From DASRCB01 sp035653295 (lineage in GTDB: Bacteria > Acidobacteriota > Terriglobia > Bryobacterales > Bryobacteraceae), in NCBI GenBank assembly GCA_035653295.1, contig DASRCB010000092.1, forward strand, positions 1 to 18,091: a stretch of DNA of 18,091 nucleotides, written 5' to 3'. A program made the position numbers and the translations under genes. Below the pieces are notes generated by a model. The model made no database searches, had not been told where the DNA came from, and saw only the letters and a program-made list of their open reading frames with translations. Positions 1 to 7,077 of this stretch are shown here, one piece after another (the first letter of the stretch is position 1; each line of letters starts with the position of its first letter).

Positions 1-855
1 TTCCACCCAGTCCTCGATCACCTTCAGGTTGGCGCAGGAACGCGAAAGCAGAGCCGGCAGGCCTCCAATTGACTCGGCCCAGCGCAGGCCATCGAGTGCG
101 TCTTCCACTGCGAGCATGGATGGCGTGTTAATGGTCTCACCTTCGAAGATGCCGGCCATCAGTTTGCCCCCCTTGCTCATCTGGAAGATCTTGGGCAGCG
201 GTCGGTCGGGCGCGAAGCCCTCCAGCCGCTTCACCGCGCGTGGGCTGAGCGCGAGCATCCCGTGCGCGGCCTCGCCTCCGAGCACCTTCTGCCAGGACCA
301 CGTGATTACATCCAGCTTCTGCCACGGAATCTCCATGGCGAATACGGCGGACGTGGCGTCGCAGATGGCAAGACCCTGGCGGTCGGCGGCGATCCAGTCG
401 CCATTCGGCACGCGGACGCCGGAGGTGGTGCCGTTCCAGGGGAACACGACATCACGGCTCCAGTCCACCTGGCCGAGGTCGGGCAGCTTGCCGTAATCGG
501 CTTTGAAGACGCGCAGGTCCTTCAGCTTGAGCTGATTCTTGCAGTCGTTCGCCCAGCCGCTGCCGAAGCTCTCCCACGCCAGCACGTCGACACTGCGCTC
601 GCCGAGCATGGACCACATGACCATCTCCATCGCGCCGGTGTCGGAAGCGGGAACGATGCCGAGGACGTAGTCGGCGGGCATGCCGAGCAGCTTCTTACTG
701 CGGTCGATGACTTCGGCCAGTTTGCTCTTTCCGATCTTCGCGCGATGCGAGCGGCCGACGGCCGCCCCTTTCAGAGCCTCGACGGTCCAGCCGGGGCGCT
801 TGGCGCAGGGTCCGGAAGAGAAACAGGGATTATGGGGAGTCTGTGATGGTTTCAT
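1..855 (-). CDS. serC: Phosphoserine aminotransferase, C-terminus cut by window edge
   Basis: PLP enzyme that transaminates 3-phosphohydroxypyruvate with glutamate to give phosphoserine, the second step of serine synthesis in the cytoplasm. The frame is open from the ATG at 855 to base 1, so 285 residues are visible and I infer that about 90-100 C-terminal residues lie outside. The N-terminus NPCFSSGPCAKRPGW (residues 9-23) followed by GRSHRAKIGK is characteristic of the Methanosarcina/alphaproteobacterial SerC subgroup rather than the E. coli type. The segment VITWSWQKVLGGE carries the expected PLP lysine. No good Shine-Dalgarno precedes the ATG; a TAAAAT box on the minus strand (885-890) is a weak -10 candidate. 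The gene is divergent from the desulfurase, with 120 nt between the starts. The family call is firm; the missing end cannot be judged. Confidence 0.93.
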   Translation of the reverse strand, partial: MKPSQTPHNPCFSSGPCAKRPGWTVEALKGAAVGRSHRAKIGKSKLAEVIDRSKKLLGMPADYVLGIVPASDTGAMEMVMWSMLGERSVDVLAWESFGSGWANDCKNQLKLKDLRVFKADYGKLPDLGQVDWSRDVVFPWNGTTSGVRVPNGDWIAADRQGLAICDATSAVFAMEIPWQKLDVITWSWQKVLGGEAAHGMLALSPRAVKRLEGFAPDRPLPKIFQMSKGGKLMAGIFEGETINTPSMLAVEDALDGLRWAESIGGLPALLSRSCANLKVIEDWVE

Positions 856-975
856 GGTGAAAAGTTAGTGCGGTCGGAATCTTGATTTTATCGCCTGCGG
901 AGCGGTGAGCCCCGGCCACGGTCTCTGGCGCCGCACGTCGCCTTCGCTACCATTGGAACAAGGAGATCGCGTCTT

Positions 976-2139
976 GTGAGGCGCTGTTATTTCGATCACA
1001 ACGCCACTACGCCTGTGCACCCGGACGTGCTGGAGGCTTATGTGCCAGCGCTGGCCGATGTATATGGGAACGCCTCCAGCATTCATCATTTCGGGCAGAT
1101 GGCGCGGCAGCGGCTGGAAATGGCGCGGCGGCGCATGGCCGGGTCGCTGGGCTGCGAAGCGAACGAGATCGTTTTTACCTCCGGCGGAACGGAAGCCGAC
1201 AACCTGGCGATCTTCGGCGTCCTCCGCGCGCGCCGCGGTCCCGCTCACGTGATTACCACGGCGATCGAACACCCGGCCGTGCTCGCGGCGTGCCGGCGTC
1301 TCGAGTCCGATGGAGTCGAGGTCACATACATCGCCCCTTCGCCGCGCGGCGTGGTGGATCCCGACGACGTCCGCCGCGCGCTCCGGCCGCATACGGCGCT
1401 GATCTCGGTGATGCACGTGAATAACGAGACCGGCGCCATTCAGCCCATCGCCGAAATCGGCGCCATCGCGCGGGAAGCCGCCGTGCCGTTTCATGTCGAT
1501 GGGGTGCAGGCGGCCGGCCGCATTCCGGTCAGACTCGATGACCTGCCGGTGGATTTGTACTCGCTGAGCGCGCACAAGGTGTATGCGCCGAAGGGTGTAG
1601 GCGCGCTGTTCGTTCGCTCGTCCGTATCACTGTCGCCGGTGATGTTCGGCGGACGGCACGAGCGCGAGCGCCGCGCCGGAACCGAGAATGTCGCGGGCGC
1701 CTTCGCGATGAGCCATGCCCTGGAGATCGCGCTCGCCGACCTCGAGGACGAGAGCGAGCGGCTGTCGGAACTGCGCAACCTGCTGGAGCAGGGGATCACC
1801 GAGCGCGTGCCGCAGGCCACCGTCAACGCCGCCGGCGCGCCGCGCGCCCCCAATACGACGAACATTCTCTTCGAAGGCATCGAAGGCGAGGCGGTGGTGA
1901 TTTCGCTCGATCTGAAGGGATTCGCGGTTTCCAGCGGCTCGGCGTGCTCCAGCGGCGCGGTGGAGCCCTCGCACGTGCTGCTGGCCATGGGACTGCCGCG
2001 CGATGCGGCGCGCTCGTCGGTACGCTTCTCGCTCGGCCGCGAGAATACCCTGGAGCAGGTGGATGCACTGATCGAAGCCGTGGCCGTTTCCGCGGAACAG
2101 CTCCGCCGGCTGTCGCCCGCCTGTACCGCTCGTGCCTGA
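976..2139 (+). CDS. iscS: Cysteine desulfurase, class I (IscS/NifS type)
   Basis: PLP enzyme of 387 residues that converts cysteine to alanine and holds the sulfur as a persulfide for transfer to acceptor proteins. Visible landmarks are the N-terminal YFDHNATTPVHP, His99 in IEHP over the PLP ring, Asp175 in FHVDGVQ, the PLP lysine Lys201 in SAHKVYAPKG, and the persulfide Cys324 in SSGSACSSGAVEPSH. The start is GTG at 976, supported by AGGAG at 961-965 (10-nt gap). The stop overlaps the mnmA start by 8 nt, which implies translational coupling and makes MnmA a likely sulfur acceptor. No IscU, IscA or Fe-S regulator gene lies nearby, so a dedicated thiolation role is at least as likely as general Fe-S assembly. 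IscS and NifS cannot be told apart from sequence alone; the symbol is a convenience. Confidence 0.93.
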   Translation: MRRCYFDHNATTPVHPDVLEAYVPALADVYGNASSIHHFGQMARQRLEMARRRMAGSLGCEANEIVFTSGGTEADNLAIFGVLRARRGPAHVITTAIEHPAVLAACRRLESDGVEVTYIAPSPRGVVDPDDVRRALRPHTALISVMHVNNETGAIQPIAEIGAIAREAAVPFHVDGVQAAGRIPVRLDDLPVDLYSLSAHKVYAPKGVGALFVRSSVSLSPVMFGGRHERERRAGTENVAGAFAMSHALEIALADLEDESERLSELRNLLEQGITERVPQATVNAAGAPRAPNTTNILFEGIEGEAVVISLDLKGFAVSSGSACSSGAVEPSHVLLAMGLPRDAARSSVRFSLGRENTLEQVDALIEAVAVSAEQLRRLSPACTARA

Positions 2140-3244
2140 ATCCGATCTCATCGCCGTGGCCATGTCCGGCGGGGTGGACAGCTCCGCCGTCGCCGCACTG
2201 CTGCACTCGCGTGGGCAGCGCATTGTCGGTCTGACGATGCAGCTGTGGAACCAGCGGCGGCTCCCACAGCTCGCGCCGGAGGGCCGCATCACCGGTCGAT
2301 GCTGCTCTGTCGACGATGTGTACGACGCGCGCTACGTGGCCCAGCACCTCGGCATTCCTTATTACGTGGTGAATTTCGAGCAGCGGTTTGAAGCGGAAGT
2401 CGTGCGGCCGTTCGTGGACGAGTATTTACGTGGGCGCACTCCGATCCCGTGCACGCTGTGCAACAACTTCGTCAAGTTCGATCAGTTTCTGGACATGGCC
2501 GCAGGCGTGGGAGCGGAGCGCATTGCCACCGGGCATTACGCCCGTATCGCCTTCGATGACGCCTCCAGCCGGTGGCAGATGCGGCGCGCCGTTGACGAAG
2601 CGCGCGACCAGACCTGGTTCCTGTTCGGGCTGACGCAGGATCAGCTTTCGCGCACGCTGTTCCCGATCGGCGACATGCCAAAGCCGCAGGTTCGCGAGCT
2701 GGCGCGCTCGCTGGGGCTGCCCGTGGCGGAGAAGCCCGACAGCCAGGAGATCTGCTTCGTGCCCAACGGCGACTACGCGGCATTCATCGACGCCTACCTG
2801 CGCGAGCAGGGTCTGGAAGCGCCGCACATTCACGGCGAGATCGTGGATACCGGCGGGCACGTGCTGGGCGAGCACGAGGGCGTGCATCATTTCACCGTCG
2901 GGCAACGCCGCGGTCTGCGCGTCGCCGCCGGCGAGCCGCTGTACGTGATTGCGACGGAGCCGGCCAGCCAGCGCGTGGTGGTGGGCCGGAATGACGAACT
3001 GCTGCGCTCCGGCATGGCCGTGGCGGCGGTGAACTGGGTGTCGATCGCCGCGCCGCGTGAAGCGGTCCGCGCTCAGGTGAAGATCCGCAACAAGCACGTC
3101 GCGGCGCAGGCGACGCTGCTGCCGAGCCCTGATCCGGCGCGCATCGAGGTACGGTTCGATCAGGCGCAGCGCGCCGTCACGCCGGGGCAGGCGGCGGTGT
3201 TCTACGACGGCGAACTCGTACTCGGTGGTGGCTGGATAGAATAA
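2132..3244 (+). CDS. mnmA: tRNA-specific 2-thiouridylase MnmA
   Basis: ATP-dependent thiolase that makes 2-thiouridine at the wobble position (U34) of tRNAs for Lys, Glu and Gln. The protein has 370 residues, normal for the family. The N-terminal PP-loop SGGVDSS (12-18) binds and activates with ATP. The catalytic cysteine region is PIPCTLCNN (Cys107 and Cys110), and the second catalytic cysteine is Cys208 in DSQEICFV. GHYARI (134-139) and the C-terminal HHFTVGQRRGL segment are also typical. The GTG start at 2132 lies inside the last codons of the desulfurase gene. The E. coli enzyme gets sulfur through TusA-E, and Bacillus uses a dedicated desulfurase, YrvO, encoded beside mnmA; this arrangement resembles the Bacillus one. 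No Tus genes are seen here. Confidence 0.96.
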   Translation: MPESDLIAVAMSGGVDSSAVAALLHSRGQRIVGLTMQLWNQRRLPQLAPEGRITGRCCSVDDVYDARYVAQHLGIPYYVVNFEQRFEAEVVRPFVDEYLRGRTPIPCTLCNNFVKFDQFLDMAAGVGAERIATGHYARIAFDDASSRWQMRRAVDEARDQTWFLFGLTQDQLSRTLFPIGDMPKPQVRELARSLGLPVAEKPDSQEICFVPNGDYAAFIDAYLREQGLEAPHIHGEIVDTGGHVLGEHEGVHHFTVGQRRGLRVAAGEPLYVIATEPASQRVVVGRNDELLRSGMAVAAVNWVSIAAPREAVRAQVKIRNKHVAAQATLLPSPDPARIEVRFDQAQRAVTPGQAAVFYDGELVLGGGWIE

Positions 3245-3346
3245 GGGCGTCTGATCCCCGCAATTCTGGCGCGCTTCGTTCTGTTCACGCTGGCGTACGG
3301 GCCGCGCGGTTTCTCGTTCACGCTGGCGCGCTTCTACACCCATCTG

Positions 3347-4117
3347 GTGGATATCGCGCTTCCCCGGCTGCGGCGCATCGCGCGGCGCAATCTCGAACTG
3401 GCCGGGTACCCGGAAGCGGAGTGGGACCGCATCGCCGGCGAAGTGTTCGCGTCCATCGGGCGGTTGCTGGTGACAATCGCGCGCTTCCCCCGCATGGATC
3501 GGGAGAACGTCGGCGAGTGGATTCGCTACGACGGCCTGCACCATTTCCACGAAGCGAAGCGGCGCGGGCGGGGCGTGCTGTTCGCCACCGCGCATTTCGG
3601 CAACTGGGAGCTGAGCGCGTTCGCGCACGGTCTGCTTACGGAGCCGATGAACGTGGTGGTGCGGCCGCTGGACAATCCGCGCATCGATGCGCTGGTGGAG
3701 TCGCGGCGGCGGTTGAGTGGGAACCGCCTGATCGGGAAATGGGAATGGGCCCGCGGCATCCTGCGCGCCCTCGCCGCGAACGAAGCAGTCGGTATTCTGA
3801 TCGACCAGAACTCGTCTTTGCAGGAAGGCGTGTTCATCGATTTCTTCGGCGTTGCCGCGTGCGCCGGCGCAGGGTTCGCGCGCATCGCCGCGAAGACCGG
3901 AGCGGCTGTCATTCCTGGCTTCGCCATCTGGAGCGCCGACGAGCAGCGGTACGTGCTGCGGTTTTACCCGCCGGTGCACATGACCGGCGATGCTCATGCC
4001 GATACGCAACAACTGCACCGGCTGCTCGAAGCGGTGATCCGCGAGCATCCTGGGCAGTGGCTCTGGATCCATCGTCGGTGGAAGACGCGCCCGCCGGGCG
4101 ACGCGGCGATCTACTGA
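3347..4117 (+). CDS. LpxL/HtrB-type lysophospholipid acyltransferase
   Basis: Inner-membrane-associated acyltransferase of the lipid A late-acyltransferase family (LpxL/LpxM/PlsM-like), which moves an acyl chain onto a lipid acceptor. With the GTG at 3347 it has 256 residues. The HX4E catalytic motif is AHFGNWE (His83, Glu88); VRPLDNPRID, LIDQNSSLQEGVFIDFFG and the C-terminal HPGQWLWIHRRWK are standard for the family. The same frame stays open back to the mnmA TAA (3242-3244) and encodes a plausible hydrophobic N-terminal segment (ARFVLFTLAYGPRGFSF), but it contains no ATG, GTG or TTG. The true start may therefore be a rare CTG, ATC or ATT (3251-3265) after AAGGG at 3243-3247. The gene directly follows mnmA and is probably co-transcribed. 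Which lipid it acts on is unknown. Confidence 0.88.
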   Translation: MDIALPRLRRIARRNLELAGYPEAEWDRIAGEVFASIGRLLVTIARFPRMDRENVGEWIRYDGLHHFHEAKRRGRGVLFATAHFGNWELSAFAHGLLTEPMNVVVRPLDNPRIDALVESRRRLSGNRLIGKWEWARGILRALAANEAVGILIDQNSSLQEGVFIDFFGVAACAGAGFARIAAKTGAAVIPGFAIWSADEQRYVLRFYPPVHMTGDAHADTQQLHRLLEAVIREHPGQWLWIHRRWKTRPPGDAAIY

Positions 4118-4187
4118 GAGGAGCGTGGCAGGGCCTCGCCGTTACGATCCGAGCGGCAGCGGGCCGGATGGCCGGCGCCGACTTTGC

Positions 4188-4203
4188 GTTCGGAATACCG
4201 AAC
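4188..4203. promoter_or_regulatory. 16-bp palindrome, candidate operator (site 1)
   Basis: Perfect inverted repeat with 6-bp arms, GTTCGG and CCGAAC, around AATA. It lies in the 156-nt gap between the acyltransferase stop and the proposed start of the next gene, about 70 nt upstream of that start. A second copy at 5570-5585 matches 14 of 16 positions, and both copies are followed by AAA. A half-site GTTCGG recurs at 4213-4218. The two copies bracket the XRE regulator and its neighbour, so binding by that regulator is the simplest inference. Confidence 0.5.
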
Positions 4204-4273
4204 AAAAGCCGCGTTCGGCGCGCCCTCCTTGCAAGCCAACGCCGGCCCCGCTCTGGTGTATCATGTTTCGCAG

Positions 4274-4720
4274 ATGGCACCCGCAAGATCCTCCGAATCG
4301 GGTGTAAGCGAAGACGCAGAAACTGATTTTTGGCGCAACACGGTAATGGCCGTGGAGACATGCCACGGTCGGCTGGCTTATGTTGCTGGTCTTCGCGACG
4401 CCGCGGGCCGGTACCAACACCACGGTATGGGCCTGGTGTATGGGCGCGAGAACGCGAACGCGGCCATCCGCAAGTGCCACCTCCGGGCTTTTCGGGAATT
4501 CACGGAGTTATCTCTCGACAGAACGACCGCCGACGTGGATTCCTCTCTCGCCTCTCAGGATGGAGACGCGCAGGCCTGGACGGACATCCGGGCATGGCGC
4601 GATCTGGTTCCGGACAGCGTGCGCGGCCGTGAGCGAAAGCTCTTTGTCGCGGAAGCCCGGCTGCTTATGGCTCGTCTGATCCAGAGAGCGGCCGCCGCCG
4701 GACCGGATCGAGCGGCATAG
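4274..4720 (+). CDS. Uncharacterised protein, regulator-associated
   Basis: I cannot assign a function. From the ATG at 4274 the protein has 148 residues. The central block FWRNTVMAVETCHGRLAYVAGLRD, then YQHHGMGLVYG and a helical stretch ending in EFTELSLDRTTADVD, looks like a folded soluble domain. There is no signal peptide or membrane segment. Three ATGs are possible (4184, 4274, 4346). The first overlaps the palindrome at 4188-4203 and the last cuts into the block above, so 4274 is preferred, with TATCAT at 4259-4264 as a possible -10 just before it. No Shine-Dalgarno is visible, so the mRNA may be leaderless or nearly so. The 3' end overlaps the convergent XRE gene by 56 bp. From memory, similar small proteins occur in several copies in Solibacter-type genomes; this should be confirmed by search. 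Confidence 0.6.
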   Translation: MAPARSSESGVSEDAETDFWRNTVMAVETCHGRLAYVAGLRDAAGRYQHHGMGLVYGRENANAAIRKCHLRAFREFTELSLDRTTADVDSSLASQDGDAQAWTDIRAWRDLVPDSVRGRERKLFVAEARLLMARLIQRAAAAGPDRAA

Positions 4721-5459
4721 CCACGGCCACCACCTGCCCGACAACCCGCACCTGACCCGGATACTTCCAGAAACGCGGCGCTCGCCCGGACGATGGATGG
4801 GGCGTCAGCGTAAGCCGACCATCTTCCAGCGCGCACCAGCAGCATTCGTATCCGTCGTCATGCCGCAGGAACCAGATGGGCCGCTGGAAATCGTTGCTCC
4901 ATGGGCCGCCGGCGACGTCGCGGCGCGAGATGTCGATGAGCACGAGCGCGCCGGGCGCGAGAAGCGGGTACATGTTCCAGTCGTCGGTTCCGATAAATCC
5001 GTAGTGCTGGTTTAACGGATCAAAGGCCTGCAGCAGCATCAGCGGCACGGGTCCCCATTTCTGGACGACACGGCTCAAATAAGTGGTGCGGCGGGAATCG
5101 ATTCCCGGATCCAGACAGTGCGGGAGTTGAACGCTGCCGTGCTGGCCGGTGCGGAACTCGGTCAGGTGTGTATTGCGCATCGGCAGCACCTGCGAATCGG
5201 CGATGACGCCGGCTTTGTCGATACCGTACCAGGACAGCACCTGTTCCAGATCGAGCCGGTAAATTGCCGAAAGCGAAGAGAGGATGCAAACGTTGGGCAG
5301 CGCCCCCTGCGTTTCGATATCGGAAAGAAAGCTGATCGTAACCGCGAAATTCCTGTTGGCGCGCCTTTCAGCGATTCTCCGGCTGGCCTCCTCCACCTGG
5401 CGCGTGGTCAGGTGGAGCGCGTCACGCGCCTCTCGGAGCCTGCGGCCCGCGTCCTCCAT
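4665..5459 (-). CDS. XRE-family regulator with S24-like C-terminal domain
   Basis: Predicted DNA-binding regulator of 264 residues. Residues 1-80 form a Cro/CI-type helix-turn-helix (LREARDALHLTTRQVEEASRR, then ISFLSDIETQGALP and LSSLSAIYRLDLEQVL). Residues 160-250 resemble the LexA/CI S24 fold: NMYPLLAPGALVLID, a segment RPIWFLRHDDGYECCW, and VRVVGQVVAVAMPL near the end. The nucleophilic serine expected before Met163 is Asn162, and no catalytic lysine is evident after RPIWFLRH. It should not self-cleave; the domain may be a sensor or dimeriser. The start is the ATG at 5459, with a TATAAT promoter about 60 nt upstream. Near-identical palindromes lie upstream of this gene and upstream of its convergent neighbour, which suggests it controls both and perhaps ubiX. 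The ligand is unknown. Confidence 0.85.
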   Translation of the reverse strand: MEDAGRRLREARDALHLTTRQVEEASRRIAERRANRNFAVTISFLSDIETQGALPNVCILSSLSAIYRLDLEQVLSWYGIDKAGVIADSQVLPMRNTHLTEFRTGQHGSVQLPHCLDPGIDSRRTTYLSRVVQKWGPVPLMLLQAFDPLNQHYGFIGTDDWNMYPLLAPGALVLIDISRRDVAGGPWSNDFQRPIWFLRHDDGYECCWCALEDGRLTLTPHPSSGRAPRFWKYPGQVRVVGQVVAVAMPLDPVRRRPLSGSDEP

Positions 5460-5521
5460 GTTATATTCGTTCCGGCCACGCCCACGGCTGCGCTGTCCGG
5501 CGCGGCGCCGGGTCGCCGTCG

Positions 5522-5551
5522 ATTATATCGGTCCGGCTGCTCGCTCCGCAA
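5522..5551 (-). promoter_or_regulatory. Sigma-70-like promoter of the XRE gene
   Basis: Read on the minus strand, TATAAT (5527 to 5522) is a perfect -10 box and TTGCGG (5551 to 5546) a partial -35 (3 of 6), with an 18-nt spacer. This predicts a transcript start near 5515 and a leader of about 55 nt. The surrounding sequence is GC-rich, so an exact TATAAT stands out. The palindrome at 5570-5585 lies just upstream of the -35 box. Confidence 0.6.
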
Positions 5552-5569
5552 GCGGCCTGGCTTATGATT

Positions 5570-5585
5570 GTTCGTAAAACCGAAC
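5570..5585. promoter_or_regulatory. 16-bp palindrome, candidate operator (site 2)
   Basis: Inverted repeat GTTCG-N6-CGAAC; counting the 18-bp form, the arms are TGTTCG and CGAACA. It differs from site 1 (4188-4203) at 2 of 16 positions and shares the trailing AAA. It sits in the 149-nt divergent region between the XRE gene and ubiX, upstream of the XRE -35 box, and directly after TATGAT (5563-5568), a possible -10 for ubiX. Binding here could affect both directions. Confidence 0.5.
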
Positions 5586-5608
5586 AAACCGCGGAATTGG
5601 GAGTACGA

Positions 5609-6211
5609 TTGCGCATAATTGTCGGCATCTCCGGCGCGAGCGGTACGGTTTATGGACACCGCCTGCTCGAAAAGCTGCGCGCCCGCGGCGATGTGGAAAC
5701 GCACCTCGTGATGACCCGTTCGGGGGAGCGCACGGCCTGGCTGGAAATGGGGCTTGCGCCGGCGGATTTTCGTGCTTTGGCCGACCAATATTATTCCATC
5801 GACAACATCGGCGCCCCGCTGGCCAGCGGGTCGTTCCTGGCGGCGGGCATGGTGGTCGCGCCCTGCTCGGTGCACAGCATGTCCGCCATCGCCTGCGGCC
5901 TCAGCAGCAACCTGCTGGTGCGGGCCGCCGATGTGTGCCTGAAGGAGCGGCGGCGGCTGGTGCTGATGGTGCGGGAATCGCCTTTCCATGCCGGCCACCT
6001 GCGGACCATGCTGGCGCTGACCGAAATGGGCGCTATCGTGGCGCCCCCGGCGCCTGCCTTTTACACCAAACCGCAAACGGCCATGGATATCGTGGACTTC
6101 ACCGTCGATCGCGTCCTTGATCTGCTGGGCCTCCCCGGCGCGCAGACCGCCCGCTGGGACGGCCTCCGCGCAGTTGCCGGGACCGCCACCCCCGAGCCGG
6201 ACGAACCATGA
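5609..6211 (+). CDS. ubiX: Flavin prenyltransferase UbiX
   Basis: Makes prenylated FMN from FMN and dimethylallyl phosphate; the cofactor activates UbiD-type decarboxylases, for example in ubiquinone or menaquinone synthesis and aromatic acid breakdown. From TTG at 5609 it has 200 residues, the normal size. GISGASGTVYGHRLL at the N-terminus binds the FMN phosphate. The segments MSAIACGLSSNLLVRAADVCLKERR, LVLMVRESPFHAGHL and the proline-rich IVAPPAPAFY followed by DFTVDRVLDLLGL are family hallmarks. The ATG at 5564 is in frame but adds 15 untypical residues and overlaps the palindrome at 5570-5585. TTG preceded by GGGAG (5599-5603) gives the usual N-terminus. The stop overlaps the pheA start by 4 nt. 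No ubiD is in the window. Confidence 0.92.
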   Translation: MRIIVGISGASGTVYGHRLLEKLRARGDVETHLVMTRSGERTAWLEMGLAPADFRALADQYYSIDNIGAPLASGSFLAAGMVVAPCSVHSMSAIACGLSSNLLVRAADVCLKERRRLVLMVRESPFHAGHLRTMLALTEMGAIVAPPAPAFYTKPQTAMDIVDFTVDRVLDLLGLPGAQTARWDGLRAVAGTATPEPDEP

Positions 6212-7062
6212 GCAAGCGGCCGCGGGTGGCATTCCAGGGCGAGCCGGGCGCCTTCAGCCAGGCGGCGGTGCAGCAGCTGTTCGGCGATGCGGCGGCGATA
6301 TTGCCGTGCCAGAGATTCGTCGACGTGTTCGCCGCGCTCATGTCGAAGACCGCGGACGCCGCGGTCATCCCCATCGAGAACACCCTGCACGGATCGGTGC
6401 ACGAGAACTACGATCACCTGCTGGAGTACGACGTGCGCATCACCGGGGAAACCAATGTGCGCATCGTTCATAATCTGATCGCCATGCCGGGGGTGCGATT
6501 CTCCGATGTCCGCACCGTGTATTCGCACCCGGTGGCTCTCAATCAATGCCTCGATTTTTTCGAGCACAACCCGAAGCTCGAAAAGGCGCCCTTTTACGAC
6601 ACGGCCGGAAGCGTCAAGATGCTGGCGGAGAAAAAGCCGGCCGGCGCGGCGGCCATCGCTTCGGCCATCGCCGCGTCGCTTTACGGGGCGCGAATCCTGC
6701 GGCGCTCCATCGAAGATGACCGGCGCAATTTCACGCGTTTCTTCCTGCTGCGCCGGGCGGCGGAACGGCGTCGCGAAGCCGGGCGGTCCGGCACTTGGAA
6801 AACGTCCCTTGTGTTCACCACCCGCAACACTCCCGGGGCCCTTTTCCGCAGCATCAGCGCGTTCGCCCTGCGCGATCTGAACCTGACCAGGATCGAGTCG
6901 CGGCCGCTGCGCGGAAAGCCCTGGGAGTATCTGTTTTACGTCGACCTTATCGGACGCGAGGACGACAGCACGGTGCGGAATGCGTTGAATCATCTGCGCG
7001 AGCTGGCCGACTTCCTGCGCGTGCTCGGCAGCTATCCGGCTGGCTCCCAGGCCGCGGGATAA
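6208..7062 (+). CDS. pheA: Prephenate dehydratase with ACT domain
   Basis: Cytoplasmic enzyme that decarboxylates and dehydrates prephenate to phenylpyruvate in phenylalanine synthesis. The protein has 284 residues and is monofunctional: there is no N-terminal chorismate mutase domain. The catalytic domain starts with VAFQGEPGAFSQAA and contains IPIENTLHGSVHENYDHLL (54-72), YSHPVALNQC (105-114) and the catalytic TRF motif (176-178). A C-terminal ACT domain (about 199-275) holds RIESRPLRGKPWEYLFYVD; the ESRP motif (230-233) is part of the phenylalanine site, so feedback inhibition by Phe is expected. ATG overlaps the ubiX stop as ATGA. The gene ends 15 nt from the convergent MFS gene, with no clear terminator between them. 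Confidence 0.95.
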   Translation: MSKRPRVAFQGEPGAFSQAAVQQLFGDAAAILPCQRFVDVFAALMSKTADAAVIPIENTLHGSVHENYDHLLEYDVRITGETNVRIVHNLIAMPGVRFSDVRTVYSHPVALNQCLDFFEHNPKLEKAPFYDTAGSVKMLAEKKPAGAAAIASAIAASLYGARILRRSIEDDRRNFTRFFLLRRAAERRREAGRSGTWKTSLVFTTRNTPGALFRSISAFALRDLNLTRIESRPLRGKPWEYLFYVDLIGREDDSTVRNALNHLRELADFLRVLGSYPAGSQAAG

Positions 7063-7077
7063 TGCAGCGACGACAAG

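Noticed and set aside
2426..4072. 548-codon open frame on the minus strand
   Set aside because: It is antisense to mnmA and the acyltransferase, both with catalytic motifs. The translated product is Arg- and His-rich, low in sense.
5564..5608. Upstream ATG start for ubiX
   Set aside because: It adds 15 residues not seen in UbiX, overlaps the palindrome and a possible -10 box, and lacks a ribosome site. TTG 5609 has GGGAG and gives the canonical N-terminus.
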